Below, in pieces: positions 17,230 through 27,093 of a DNA stretch of 64,000 nt. Every line of letters starts with the position of its first letter. Positions within the stretch are counted from its first letter, which is position 1. The translations under genes were made by a program, and so were the position numbers. The notes under the pieces are model-generated. The model did not search any database. It saw only the letters and a program-made list of their open reading frames with translations, and was not told where the DNA came from. The DNA comes from Desulfobacula sp. (GTDB lineage: Bacteria; Desulfobacterota; Desulfobacteria; Desulfobacterales; Desulfobacteraceae): the NCBI GenBank assembly GCA_018645325.1, contig JABGOU010000007.1:1-64000 (forward strand), read 5' to 3'.

Positions 17230-18000
17230 TTATCTGGTAACTCCCCTATTGGAATTAATAATAAATTTTATAAAATTTTTTACTTCAGGGATCTGTTCAG
17301 TTTCAGCTTTAACACGTTCAGAAGCCTGTTTAACAGTCAATCCAATGCGAAAAAAAATTCTATATGCTTTTTTAAGTTCTTGAAGGGTTGATTTAGGGAA
17401 TTTATGTCTTTTTAGTCCCACATTATTCAACCCGTGAAGAGTTGCACGGTCTCCGGCTGCGATCACATATGGCGGTATATCTTTTACCACTGCAGACTTA
17501 CCTCCGATATAAGCGAAATCTCCAATTTGAACAAATTGATGAATGGCAACCAGGCCACCCACTGTCACATTATCTCCAATTATGATATGACCGGCAAGTG
17601 TTGAATTGTTTGCAAGAATAACCTGTCTCCCTGTTTTACAATCGTGGGCAATGTGTGTGTATGCCATTAAATAATTTTCCTCCCCCACTTCTGTAACACC
17701 GCCGCCGGCTTCAGTCCCCCTGTTAATGGTCACAAATTCCCGGATAATTGATCCCTTGCCTATTTTTAAATATGTTTTTTCACCATGAAATTTAAGATCC
17801 TGAGGAGCACAGCCAATAGCTGCATATTGAAAAATCTGGCAATTCTCTCCAATAGTGACATACTGCTCAATAGTGGTATAGGGCCCTATTGTTGTACCGG
17901 ACCCAATATGGACATCTGATTTGATTATAGCATAAGGGCCTATGGTGACATTGGCATCAATTTGGGCACATGGATCAATAATTGCCGTTGGGTGAATCAT
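17230..18000 (-). CDS. lpxA: UDP-N-acetylglucosamine O-acyltransferase
   Basis: 256 aa with left-handed beta-helix hexapeptide repeats starting at residue 1 (IHPTAIIDPCAQIDANVTIG, then IGPYAIIKSDVHIG). It carries the catalytic-histidine segment MAYTHIAHDC, and HKFPKSTLQELKKAYRIFFR in the helical C-terminal domain. It adds the first 3-hydroxyacyl chain to UDP-GlcNAc from acyl-ACP. lpxD ends 12 bp upstream; the fabZ gene that often sits between them is absent. Confidence 0.95.
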   Translation of the reverse strand: MIHPTAIIDPCAQIDANVTIGPYAIIKSDVHIGSGTTIGPYTTIEQYVTIGENCQIFQYAAIGCAPQDLKFHGEKTYLKIGKGSIIREFVTINRGTEAGGGVTEVGEENYLMAYTHIAHDCKTGRQVILANNSTLAGHIIIGDNVTVGGLVAIHQFVQIGDFAYIGGKSAVVKDIPPYVIAAGDRATLHGLNNVGLKRHKFPKSTLQELKKAYRIFFRIGLTVKQASERVKAETEQIPEVKNFIKFIINSNRGVTR

Positions 18001-18011
18001 TTTTACTCCAT

Positions 18012-19049
18012 TTATTTATTTTCTAAATTCTTCAATCTTTTTTCAAATGAAAAAAGAGTCTTTCTCATTTCCGGTAATCGAGAAATGATGCGGACAACCT
18101 TACGCCATCGATCATGCTGCATATGAGGTATTCCCGAAACAATTTGATTTTCAGGTACATCAGAGGAAACACCTGCATAAGGTCCGACAATAGTATTGTC
18201 ACCAATTGTCACATGTCCTGTAATTCCTGCTTTGCCGGCGATAATAACATTCTTACCAAGCCTTGTGCTTCCTGCAATTCCGACCTGGGCAACGATCAAG
18301 GCATTATCACCAATTTTGACATTGTGGGCAATATGGACTAGATTATCTGTTTTAACACCGTTTCCTATAATAGTCATTCCAAGGGTTCCCCTGTCAATGG
18401 TATTACAGGCACCAATTTCAACATAATTTCCAATATCAACATACCCGGTATGTATTATCTTTTCATGGGTGTTATCATCCTGGGTAAAACCAAATCCATC
18501 TGAGCCAATGATAGTTCCTGGATGAATTATAACATTCATACCGATCCTTGTTTTTTCCATTAGCGTGACATTGGGTTTGATTAATGTATTATCACCAATA
18601 AAAACATCCTCTCCAATATATACGCCCGGCATAATATGAACATTGTTTCCGATTTTTACATTATCACCTATAAATACATTGGATTCAATAATGAGATTTT
18701 TTCCAAATTTCACATTATATCCAATATCTGCATTGCTATGGATGCAAGGCGGTTTGATTTTTTCAGGATGAAATAAGGATACCAGTTTGAAAAATGATGT
18801 TTTTGGATTGTCGGTTTTCAACACTATTATATTCTGGTAATGATCCTGGTTAAACTTAAAAGTATCCGGAACAATTACCACTCCTGCCTTAGTTTGTTGA
18901 AGATCAGACAAGTATTTTGACTCACATGCAAAGGTAATATCGTGGGAACCTGCATCCTCAAAAGAGGAAACACCCTTTACCTTAAAACAAGGATTGCCTA
19001 AAATTTCGGCATGAATAATTTGAGCAATTTCTTTAACTAGTATTTCCAT
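18012..19049 (-). CDS. lpxD: UDP-3-O-acylglucosamine N-acyltransferase
   Basis: 345 aa. An N-terminal uridine-binding domain (about 1-100) precedes a long hexapeptide-repeat beta-helix (about 105-300, many V/I-G-D/N repeats), with a helical tail. The catalytic-type LVHIAHNVKIG block and the GSDGFGF motif are present. It N-acylates UDP-3-O-acyl-GlcN in lipid A synthesis. It follows ompH by 8 bp and precedes lpxA by 12 bp. Confidence 0.95.
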   Translation of the reverse strand: MEILVKEIAQIIHAEILGNPCFKVKGVSSFEDAGSHDITFACESKYLSDLQQTKAGVVIVPDTFKFNQDHYQNIIVLKTDNPKTSFFKLVSLFHPEKIKPPCIHSNADIGYNVKFGKNLIIESNVFIGDNVKIGNNVHIMPGVYIGEDVFIGDNTLIKPNVTLMEKTRIGMNVIIHPGTIIGSDGFGFTQDDNTHEKIIHTGYVDIGNYVEIGACNTIDRGTLGMTIIGNGVKTDNLVHIAHNVKIGDNALIVAQVGIAGSTRLGKNVIIAGKAGITGHVTIGDNTIVGPYAGVSSDVPENQIVSGIPHMQHDRWRKVVRIISRLPEMRKTLFSFEKRLKNLENK

Positions 19050-19057
19050 ATAAATAT

Positions 19058-19588
19058 TTATTTTGTTTTTGAAACCTTTAAATTATATTTTTTAATTATT
19101 TGATCCGTAATATCTAATTGAGAAGGATGATATACCACTCCGGCCGTTTTTCTTTCAAGGATAAGTAAATATCCTTCTTCTTTTCCAATGGCATCTGTAA
19201 TTTCAAAGACTTCCTTTTGTATTTGATTAATAAACTTAACTTCCAATCGTTTAAATTCTTGAGCAAAATCTTCCTGCATCTTTTTTAAATCATTAACCCT
19301 GATTCTAAAGTCACGTTGTTTATCCTTTAGTTTTTCAGGAGTTAAGACCAATGCTTCCCTTTCAATGGCTTTATTCAGTTCATCCAGTCGGTCTTTTTCA
19401 GTCTTTAATTTTTTTTGTAATTCATTGCCTTTTTCATTGATTTTTTTCTGGATCATTTTTCCTGCGCTTGAATCAGTCAGGATTTTTTGGAAATTAAAAA
19501 CGCCAATTTTTGCAACGTCTGCGCAAAAAGCTTGAGGGATTATTCCCAAAAAAATAAATACAGATAAAATTACGATTGTTTTTTTCAT
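19058..19588 (-). CDS. OmpH/Skp-family periplasmic chaperone
   Basis: 176 aa. The signal peptide KKTIVILSVFIFLGIIPQAFCA is followed by the family start VAKIGVFNFQKILTDSSAGK. A long charged coiled coil (about 55-130) forms the tentacle-like helices. Skp holds unfolded outer-membrane proteins on the way to the Bam complex. Its position between bamA and lpxD matches the conserved outer-membrane biogenesis cluster. Confidence 0.9.
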   Translation of the reverse strand: MKKTIVILSVFIFLGIIPQAFCADVAKIGVFNFQKILTDSSAGKMIQKKINEKGNELQKKLKTEKDRLDELNKAIEREALVLTPEKLKDKQRDFRIRVNDLKKMQEDFAQEFKRLEVKFINQIQKEVFEITDAIGKEEGYLLILERKTAGVVYHPSQLDITDQIIKKYNLKVSKTK

Positions 19589-19612
19589 TTAACTCTCCAA
19601 AAAATTTTAAAT

Positions 19613-22267
19613 TTAAAAAGATGCACCGATTGAAAATTCAAATTGGCCATCCCAAGCCTTTTTAACATCCTTGCCTTCTATAACCCATCCATATTCAAGT
19701 CTTAAAGGACCTACTGGTGAATTCCATCTGACACCGGTACCAATGCTTGAGTATTGATTGCCAAAATCAATATCTTCACTTTTATTATATACATCGCCGC
19801 GGTCATAAAAAAACACTCCGGCTAATTTATATTTATCTGTTAACGGAAAAGTCAATTCTGCATTAAATTGGACATATTTTTGACCACCGACTTCTTTGGT
19901 ATCTCCAGGCCGTTTTCCACTTATATCAAACTTATCAAATCCTCTGATTGAGCTCATTCCGCCCAAATAAAACTTCACATAATCAATATCAATATCATTG
20001 CTGCTTCGATCATCTAAGTAACCAGCTTCGCCATGTAAAATGCCTGTAAATTTCCAAAAAACCGGAAAATATATTCCAGTCTCAATAATATATTTTGTAT
20101 AATCAATCTCACCACCTAAAAATTCTCCTGCATATTCTATTAAAAATTTATGTTTAGAACCTTCAGTGGGTAAAAAAAAGTCGTCCCTTGAGTCATATTG
20201 AATATAAGGTTTTATACTGCTTGTCAGGAAAGAACCAGGAGTCATATTGGTAATATTGGTTTGAACATTTGATATATCGAACTGCTCTATATTATATAGG
20301 ATTCCAAGTGTAGTATAATCCATAAGCTTGTAACCCAGCTTCAAATTTAAGCCAAGAGCCTTTTTATCATAATAATCATAGTCATCATCATAAAATTCTT
20401 CATCTTCTTTATAAAGGTCAAAACCTCCTGAAATACTTGTATCAAAAATATAGGGTTCAAAAAAACTAATATTATAGAGATTAGAATCTCCAGATAATGT
20501 AGCGGAAAATTTTAAGTTATGCCCCCTTCCAAAAAGGTTTCTTTCTTCAATAGAACCCATAAAAAAAGCTCCGTCTTCGCTGCTGTACCCACCTCCAATC
20601 GACAAATTCCCTGTTTGTTTTTCAACTACCTTAACGTTTAAATCCATTTTATTTTTATCTGAAGTTTTTTGAGGTTCAATTTCGATGCCGGCAAAATAAT
20701 TCAATCGATTTAAGTTTTTAAAACTTTTGGAAATATCCTCTTTGCTGTATAAGCCCTGCTCATTTATTTTAATTTCTCGTCTAATTATTTTGTCACGTGT
20801 TTTCAAATTGCCGCTTATATTAATCCGATTGAAATAAACAGGCTCTCCTTTATCAATTGAATAAATAATTGTCATCATATGGTCTTCATCATTTTTATCT
20901 ACCAGGGGTATAACTTTGACATTGGCAAACCCTTTATTAGAATAGATATCGGAAATAGACAGCATATCATTTCTAATAGAGTCTCTATTGTATAGTTTTG
21001 TCTCTTTAGATTTAATTGAGTCCAAAATTTCTTCTTTAGATAAAATCAGGTCCCCTTTAACATCAATTGTTTTAATTTTATATTGTGCACCCTCTTCAAT
21101 TTTAAAATGAATGGAAATTAATTTTTCACCAATATCAATAATCGGATCTGAAACTTTTGCATCAATAAATCCATTGTTTTTATATAAAGATTCAATTCTT
21201 ATGGTATCGTTTTTAACTTCAGTATCATTGAGATCTCCTGATGAAGTGATAAAAGAAAAAAATCCTTTTTCAGAAGTTTCAATCGCTCTTTTAATTTTTT
21301 TGTTGGAAAAATATTTATTGCCTTCAAAGGTAATTTTTTCAACCCTTATTTTTTCACCTTCTTTAATTGTAAAAACGATATCTGCCTGGGAATGTTCAAG
21401 GGGACTTATTTCATAGGTAACCAAACAATTGTGATAATTTTTTTCAGTATACATTAACCGCATTCGATTAATGTCAGAATTAAGTTTGTGAATATTGAGA
21501 ATTGCCCCGGTTCTCGTATCAATTACATCAGAAAGCTCTTCGTCTTTATAAATACTGTTTTTTTCAAATTTGATCTTCCGGACAGTTGATTTTTCTATTA
21601 TTTCAAAAATGACCTTAACACCTTTGTCGTGGGATTCTTTTTTAACGATAATATTGTCAAAATATCCCATTTTATAAATTTTTTCTAGGTCTTTAGAAAT
21701 ACTCTCCGGCTTTAAAATATCTCCTGATTGAGTGTTAATAACTCTTAAAATTGCATCAGATTCCACCCTATTGTTTCCAGTAATTGCAATATCTGTTATT
21801 ACTTTTTTGTGAAAGAGTTCACCTACCATTTGCTTTCCAAGCTGGGAAATGGCTGAATAAAGGTTTTCAAGATCATCTGCTTCAGAAAAAAATGTTGTAA
21901 AGGTATCTTGCTCATATGTATTTATCAGTTTGGTGTCGATACTGATACCATCCCCTTCAATAAAGATAGATCCGATTATTAAATAGTCTACTCCCAGTTT
22001 AATCCCCTGTTCTCTAAATTGGGAATATTCCCAGGATTGTTTGTCAATATTATCCTTTATGAAAATTATTTTTACATTCTCGCCTTCGAGCTTTTCTGAT
22101 ATCATTAAGGGAATTTTATTTTTTATCTGGTCATGTGGTTGACTTGCGTAAACTGAAAAGGGAAAAACAGCTATCTTAATATTTGAATCTGCAAACACAT
22201 CTTTGATTAAAAACAAAAATATTAAAAGTATAAGAATGAAAATATTTTTCGAAACAAATTTAGTCAT
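19613..22267 (-). CDS. bamA: Outer-membrane protein assembly factor BamA, with N-terminal extension
   Basis: 884 aa from the ATG at 22267, which has GGGA 8 nt upstream; an ATG at 22273 is the alternative. A signal peptide is followed by an extra domain (about 27-155: IKIAVFPFSVYASQPHDQIK to LINTYEQDTF) that resembles the N-terminal TolB/FlgO-type fold. Five POTRA repeats follow (first at ITDIAITGNNRVESD), then a 16-strand-type barrel with the SIRGFDKFDISGKRPGD segment (the VRGF-type L6 motif). It inserts beta-barrel proteins in the outer membrane. The extra domain makes it longer than the roughly 800-residue E. coli protein. Confidence 0.93.
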   Translation of the reverse strand: MTKFVSKNIFILILLIFLFLIKDVFADSNIKIAVFPFSVYASQPHDQIKNKIPLMISEKLEGENVKIIFIKDNIDKQSWEYSQFREQGIKLGVDYLIIGSIFIEGDGISIDTKLINTYEQDTFTTFFSEADDLENLYSAISQLGKQMVGELFHKKVITDIAITGNNRVESDAILRVINTQSGDILKPESISKDLEKIYKMGYFDNIIVKKESHDKGVKVIFEIIEKSTVRKIKFEKNSIYKDEELSDVIDTRTGAILNIHKLNSDINRMRLMYTEKNYHNCLVTYEISPLEHSQADIVFTIKEGEKIRVEKITFEGNKYFSNKKIKRAIETSEKGFFSFITSSGDLNDTEVKNDTIRIESLYKNNGFIDAKVSDPIIDIGEKLISIHFKIEEGAQYKIKTIDVKGDLILSKEEILDSIKSKETKLYNRDSIRNDMLSISDIYSNKGFANVKVIPLVDKNDEDHMMTIIYSIDKGEPVYFNRINISGNLKTRDKIIRREIKINEQGLYSKEDISKSFKNLNRLNYFAGIEIEPQKTSDKNKMDLNVKVVEKQTGNLSIGGGYSSEDGAFFMGSIEERNLFGRGHNLKFSATLSGDSNLYNISFFEPYIFDTSISGGFDLYKEDEEFYDDDYDYYDKKALGLNLKLGYKLMDYTTLGILYNIEQFDISNVQTNITNMTPGSFLTSSIKPYIQYDSRDDFFLPTEGSKHKFLIEYAGEFLGGEIDYTKYIIETGIYFPVFWKFTGILHGEAGYLDDRSSNDIDIDYVKFYLGGMSSIRGFDKFDISGKRPGDTKEVGGQKYVQFNAELTFPLTDKYKLAGVFFYDRGDVYNKSEDIDFGNQYSSIGTGVRWNSPVGPLRLEYGWVIEGKDVKKAWDGQFEFSIGASF

Positions 22268-22294
22268 AATCATGTCCCTAATTTTTCAAATAAA

Positions 22295-22984
22295 TTAAAC
22301 AGGAATAATTTCCCCATCCAAAATTGTAACATTTCTTTCCATCATCCTGGCAAGGTCATCATTATGAGTAACCAAAACAATCGTCATGCCAAGCTCTTTA
22401 TTCAATTCATTAATTAATGCATGTACACTTTTACTGTTTTCCTGGTCAAGGTTCCCAGTTGGTTCGTCTGCCAAGAGGATATCCGGTTCCAGGACCAAAG
22501 CTCTTGCAAGAGCAGTTCTCTGCTGTTCCCCTCCGGAAAGATCTTCTATCCGATGAAAAACCCTTGATGACAGTCCTACTCTTTCAAGCATATTTATGGC
22601 GCATTTTTCAATATTTTTTTTATTTTTATGAGCAATTAAACCCGGCATCATAACATTTTCCAGAGCAGAAAATCCTTGCAGCAGATAATGAAATTGAAAT
22701 ACAAAACCAATTTTTGAATTTCTAAAATTTGCAATTTTTTCATCTCCATATAGAAACAGATTTTTTTTTTTAAAAAAAATCTTACCGGAATCAGGGTTAT
22801 CAAGTGTGCCAACAATATTTAATAAGGTTGACTTGCCAATGCCGGAAGGCCCGACGATAGCTATTGTTTCACCCTGATAGATATTAAAAGATGCGTTATT
22901 TAAAATTACAATTTTTGATGTTCTTGAAAAAAAACATTTTGAAACTGACTGAAGCGATATCAGTGGTATTAATGAATTATCCAT
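22295..22984 (-). CDS. lolD: LolD-type lipoprotein-releasing ABC transporter ATPase
   Basis: 229 aa from ATG 22984, which overlaps the lolC stop by 8 bp; longer readings run back into lolC and are unlikely. Walker A is GPSGIGKSTLLNIVG, the signature is LSGGEQQRTALARAL, and Walker B is DILLADEPTGNLD, a pattern typical of the LolD/MacB ATPases. It powers release of lipoproteins from the inner membrane to the periplasmic carrier. The partner permease is the overlapping upstream gene. Confidence 0.92.
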   Translation of the reverse strand: MDNSLIPLISLQSVSKCFFSRTSKIVILNNASFNIYQGETIAIVGPSGIGKSTLLNIVGTLDNPDSGKIFFKKKNLFLYGDEKIANFRNSKIGFVFQFHYLLQGFSALENVMMPGLIAHKNKKNIEKCAINMLERVGLSSRVFHRIEDLSGGEQQRTALARALVLEPDILLADEPTGNLDQENSKSVHALINELNKELGMTIVLVTHNDDLARMMERNVTILDGEIIPV

Positions 22985-24200
22985 ATCTAATTGCCTCAAC
23001 CGGATCCATTTTTGATGCTTTATAGGAAGGATACAGTGTTGAAAAAAAACAGATGATAATTGCACTAATGGAAATCATCAGCACATCTAAATATTCTAGT
23101 TGGACAGGCAATGTTGAAAAAGGATAGGCATCAGGTAATTGAATAAAATCATATTTTTTTAGAATAAAGCAAATAACTATACCTGAAAGCGTACCTAAAA
23201 ATGTACCTAAAAAACCAATAATCATCCCTTGAATAATAAAAATTTTTCTTATAGTCCTGTTGGTAGCTCCCATTGCTTTTAATACTGCAATATCCTTGGT
23301 CTTTTCCATAACCATCATGATTAGAGCACTTGCGATATTAAATGCAGCTACAAGAATAATAAGTGTCAAAATAATAAACATGGCAGTTTTTTCAAGTTTC
23401 AAAGCTGAAAAAAGACTTTTATTGATGTCCATCCAGTCTCTTAAATAGAATGGAGATTTTAATAGGTCTGTAAGACTTTCTTTAATCGATTTAGCTTTAA
23501 ACACATCGTCAATCCAGATACCAATGGCAGAAATTTGGTTTTTGCTGTTAGAAAGCTGTTGAGCTTCTTTTAAATGAACATAGGCCATGGAGCTGTCATA
23601 TTCGTACATGCCGGAATCAAATGTCGCTGCTACAATAAACCGTTTCATTGAAGGGAGATGGCCCATGGGAGAAATAAACCCATTGGGAGACATGAGAATT
23701 ACCTTGTCGCCCTTGATTACCCCTATGGAGCTTGCCAGAGTCTGGCCTAAAATAATACCTGGAAGGTTTGTATTCTGCTTTTTTTCGTTAAAACTTTTTT
23801 TTAATTGTTCTGAACTAAATCCTTTAACTAGGCTAAAACCGGTTTCAGGATCAATCCCTCGAATCATAACACCTGAAAAAGAATGAGTTGACCTGATCAT
23901 TGCCTGGGCAAATAAAATCGGTGAAGCACCTTTAACTTGTTCATTTTGATTAAGATCATTTAAGATCTTAGAATAAGTATCAAATTTCCCGGTATAATTC
24001 ATCACGAGAATATGGGGCTCAAGCCCTAAAATTCGTTTTCTAAAATCTGTTTCAGCACCACTCATAACAGCAATCACTACTACAAGGGCCATAACACCCA
24101 GGGAAACACCTGCAATGGAAAGAAAAGTAATCAAAGAAATAAAGCCTTCTTTTCTTTTTGCCTTAAGGTATCTGCCTGCTATAAATAATTCAAAGGCCAT
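22977..24200 (-). CDS. lolC: LolC/LolE-type lipoprotein-releasing ABC permease
   Basis: 407 aa. One transmembrane helix near the N-terminus (GVSLGVMALVVVIAVMSGAE), a large periplasmic domain (about 50-270) and three C-terminal helices make the FtsX-like MacB/LolCE topology. The N-terminus FIAGRYLKAKRKEGFISLI is typical of the family. Only one permease gene is present, so it probably works as a homodimer (LolF-like) with LolD. Confidence 0.9.
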   Translation of the reverse strand: MAFELFIAGRYLKAKRKEGFISLITFLSIAGVSLGVMALVVVIAVMSGAETDFRKRILGLEPHILVMNYTGKFDTYSKILNDLNQNEQVKGASPILFAQAMIRSTHSFSGVMIRGIDPETGFSLVKGFSSEQLKKSFNEKKQNTNLPGIILGQTLASSIGVIKGDKVILMSPNGFISPMGHLPSMKRFIVAATFDSGMYEYDSSMAYVHLKEAQQLSNSKNQISAIGIWIDDVFKAKSIKESLTDLLKSPFYLRDWMDINKSLFSALKLEKTAMFIILTLIILVAAFNIASALIMMVMEKTKDIAVLKAMGATNRTIRKIFIIQGMIIGFLGTFLGTLSGIVICFILKKYDFIQLPDAYPFSTLPVQLEYLDVLMISISAIIICFFSTLYPSYKASKMDPVEAIRYG

Positions 24201-24204
24201 TTAA

Positions 24205-25683
24205 TCAAATATTCTTTTTCATATGGGGGAAAAGGATAACCTCACGAATAGAAGCAGCATTGGTAAGCAACATAACCAGCCTGTCAATTCCGATACCTTC
24301 ACCAGCTGTGGGAGGCATGCCATACTCAAGGGCCTCTACATATTCAGAATCCATGATATGAGCTTCCGAATTTCCTTCGTCTCTTTGTCTGACCTGCATT
24401 AAAAACCTATTATATTGATCTTCCGGATCATTAATTTCAGAAAAGCCATTAGCAATTTCCCTGCCGGCAATAAATAATTCAAACCGATCAGTCAATTCGG
24501 GATTATCATCGTTTTTTCTGGACAAGGGAGACACTTCAACCGGATATCCCGTTATAAATGTGGGCTGAATTAACCTTGGTTCAACCAAACTATCGAAAAG
24601 TTTCGTTAATATTTTTCCATGACGATCTTTTTTAGTGATATGTATATTTTTTTCCTGTGCAAAATTAAGGAGTAAGCTGGTATCATTTAATATTGCAGGG
24701 TCAATTCCACCAATTTTAGTAAGAGATTCTATCATTGGAATACGCTGCCATCCTTTTTTAAAATCAATGAGCTGTCCCTGATATTCGATAATGGTTGAAT
24801 CTGAAATCTGGGTTACAATGGATTCAAACATTTCTTCAGTTAAATCCATCAAGCCTTTATAGTCAGCATATGCCTGATAAAATTCAACCATTGTAAATTC
24901 AGGATTGTGTCGAGCTGAAACCCCTTCATTTCTAAAATTGCGATTAATTTCAAATACTTTTTCAAACCCACCTACAACAAGTCGCTTTAAGTATAATTCA
25001 GGGGCAATTCTTAAAAACAATTCCATCCCCAAGGCATTGTGCCAGGTTTTAAAAGGAGTAGCCTCGGCTCCTCCTGCTAAAGGCTGCATCATGGGGGTTT
25101 CAACTTCCATAAATCCTTTTTCTTCAAAAAAACGCCTCATGGAAGCTACAATCTTACTTCTTTTTATAAAAATTTGTCTGGTTTCTTCGTTTGTTATAAG
25201 ATCAAGGTACCTCTGACGATATCTTTTTTCAGGATCTTTTATTCCGTGAAATTTTTCAGGTAATGGTCTTACTGCCTTTGAAATCAACCTGAATTCTTTT
25301 GCAAGGAGTGTCCACTCTCCGGTTCTGGTTTGAAACAGGGGACCTTTAACACCAATAAAATCACCTATATCAAGCTTTTTAAACAAAGAATAGGTCTCAT
25401 CACCCAGACTGTTTTTCTGTAAATATATCTGTAATTGATCAGAACCGTCCTTAAACCGAACAAAAGATGATTTACCCATTTTATTAATGGCCATCATTCT
25501 TCCAGCCATATAGAACTGATCACCTTTTTCCCCAAGAGCATCAGGAGTTTTTTTAATAATTTGTCTAAGAGTTTTTATAGAACATGATGGTCTGAAATCA
25601 TTAGGATACAGATTAACTCCGCTTTCTTTCAATTCATTGATTTTTTCTTTTCTAACTTGTATCAGTTTGCTTTCTTTATCCAT
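24205..25683 (-). CDS. lysS: Lysyl-tRNA synthetase, class II
   Basis: 492 aa. An OB-fold anticodon-binding domain (about 55-150) precedes a class II catalytic core: motif 1 around FMEVETPMMQPLAGGA, motif 2 FRNEGVSARHNPEFTMVEFY, and motif 3 GEGIGIDRLVMLLTN. I take ATG 25683 as the start because AAGGTAA lies 9 nt upstream; a GTG at 25689 is closer than usual to that site. It is translated just ahead of lolC with a 4-bp gap. Confidence 0.96.
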   Translation of the reverse strand: MDKESKLIQVRKEKINELKESGVNLYPNDFRPSCSIKTLRQIIKKTPDALGEKGDQFYMAGRMMAINKMGKSSFVRFKDGSDQLQIYLQKNSLGDETYSLFKKLDIGDFIGVKGPLFQTRTGEWTLLAKEFRLISKAVRPLPEKFHGIKDPEKRYRQRYLDLITNEETRQIFIKRSKIVASMRRFFEEKGFMEVETPMMQPLAGGAEATPFKTWHNALGMELFLRIAPELYLKRLVVGGFEKVFEINRNFRNEGVSARHNPEFTMVEFYQAYADYKGLMDLTEEMFESIVTQISDSTIIEYQGQLIDFKKGWQRIPMIESLTKIGGIDPAILNDTSLLLNFAQEKNIHITKKDRHGKILTKLFDSLVEPRLIQPTFITGYPVEVSPLSRKNDDNPELTDRFELFIAGREIANGFSEINDPEDQYNRFLMQVRQRDEGNSEAHIMDSEYVEALEYGMPPTAGEGIGIDRLVMLLTNAASIREVILFPHMKKNI

Positions 25684-25788
25684 AAACACTTACCTTCATA
25701 CCCTTATTTTATATAGCAGATCATTTAAGTTTAATTTTAATAAAACATGCATAAATATCCTAGTTCACCTGAAATTGTCAAGATTTTG

Positions 25789-27090
25789 TTATTTAGTTTT
25801 TAAAGGAACTCCTTTAAAAAGAACTGTAAAAACCGTACCTTTTCCAGGAGTTGATTCAAAATGAATCACGCCGTTATAGGTATCTATTAATCTATGTATG
25901 ATAGAAAGCCCAAGCCCTGTGCCATCAGGTTTGCTTGTGTAGAACGGGTCAAAAATATGAGTGTAGTCTTTTGGATGAATTCCAGTGCCTGAATCTTTAA
26001 TAGACAAATGAACCCGGTTGTTTAGAGATGGTTTAAGTAAAATTTTAATCTCTCCATGACCTTTTATGGACTGGGCGGCATTCTTTAATAAATTCCATAG
26101 AATTTGAGCAAAATGGGATGGATCGATAAAAACACTGAGCTTCTTATTCATTTTTGCAGTAACACGAATTTTTTGATTCCATTCAGGGTCATTTGAAAAA
26201 AGTTCGACAGTTTCTTCAATTGCATCTGCAAGTTTAATATCAATAGCGTTATCTGTATGAGGTTTTGCAAAAAGCCTTATGTCATTAACAATATTCTCAA
26301 GTCGATGGGTTTCCCGTAAAATTATCTGCATAAGTTTATCTTCATAGGATCCTGGTTTTGTATCTTCCTGAAGCAGCTGGATGGAACCGGATAAAGAGGC
26401 TAAGGGATTTTTAATTTCATGGGCTATACCAGAAATCATTTCATCCATGGCTGCCATTTTTTCAACCCGTTTCAAATGTTCCTGAACTATTTTTAAGTCT
26501 TGTTTGGCGCCCTTTAACTGAAGTGCCAGTATGCCGCTTAAAATTGCAACTGCATAGCAGGCCACAATAACAATTATAATCCTGTAAATGATATGACTGT
26601 CATTTACTGTATTAGATAGAAAATACGAACCTGAAAAAGGAGGGATAATTTGATAGTATTCAAGCTCTATAAGGATACTATATTGAAAACATGAAATCGT
26701 GGCAATGATCAAACTGCCCTTTTGAAACAGCAACATGGATGTATAAATAATGACAACCAGATAAAAAAAAGTAAAGATACTGTCATAACTGCCTGTAACA
26801 AAGATAATTGCTGTTACAATAATTGTATCTGTAATGGTTTGGAAATAGGCGAGCGCCAGATTTTTTTTAAATTTATTAAGCCAGACTAAATAAACAATTG
26901 AAAGTGCCAGAATACAGGCTGCAATATTATATAAGGAAAAAAAAGGCTGTGAAAAAAAAGATAAATTTTCCCCTAGAGAAACAACAAGACAGGATATAAT
27001 CATAATTACGGTAAAAATAACCCTTGACAGGATAATCCGTTTGATTTGATTTGAAAAATCAGATGAGTTTTGAAAATCGTTGATTTTCAT
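25789..27090 (-). CDS. PilS/NtrB-like membrane sensor histidine kinase
   Basis: 433 aa. Five to six N-terminal hydrophobic segments (about 20-185) form the PilS-type membrane sensor. They are followed by HisKA with the phospho-acceptor H-box (EMISGIAHEIKNPLASLSGS) and a HATPase domain with N-box LWNLLKNAAQSIKG and G-boxes DSGTGI and DGTGLGLSIIHRLI. It directly follows pilC with 3 bp between them, which supports a role in type IV pilus regulation. The PilR response regulator expected beside pilS is not in the window. Confidence 0.85.
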   Translation of the reverse strand: MKINDFQNSSDFSNQIKRIILSRVIFTVIMIISCLVVSLGENLSFFSQPFFSLYNIAACILALSIVYLVWLNKFKKNLALAYFQTITDTIIVTAIIFVTGSYDSIFTFFYLVVIIYTSMLLFQKGSLIIATISCFQYSILIELEYYQIIPPFSGSYFLSNTVNDSHIIYRIIIVIVACYAVAILSGILALQLKGAKQDLKIVQEHLKRVEKMAAMDEMISGIAHEIKNPLASLSGSIQLLQEDTKPGSYEDKLMQIILRETHRLENIVNDIRLFAKPHTDNAIDIKLADAIEETVELFSNDPEWNQKIRVTAKMNKKLSVFIDPSHFAQILWNLLKNAAQSIKGHGEIKILLKPSLNNRVHLSIKDSGTGIHPKDYTHIFDPFYTSKPDGTGLGLSIIHRLIDTYNGVIHFESTPGKGTVFTVLFKGVPLKTK

Positions 27091-27093
27091 GAT

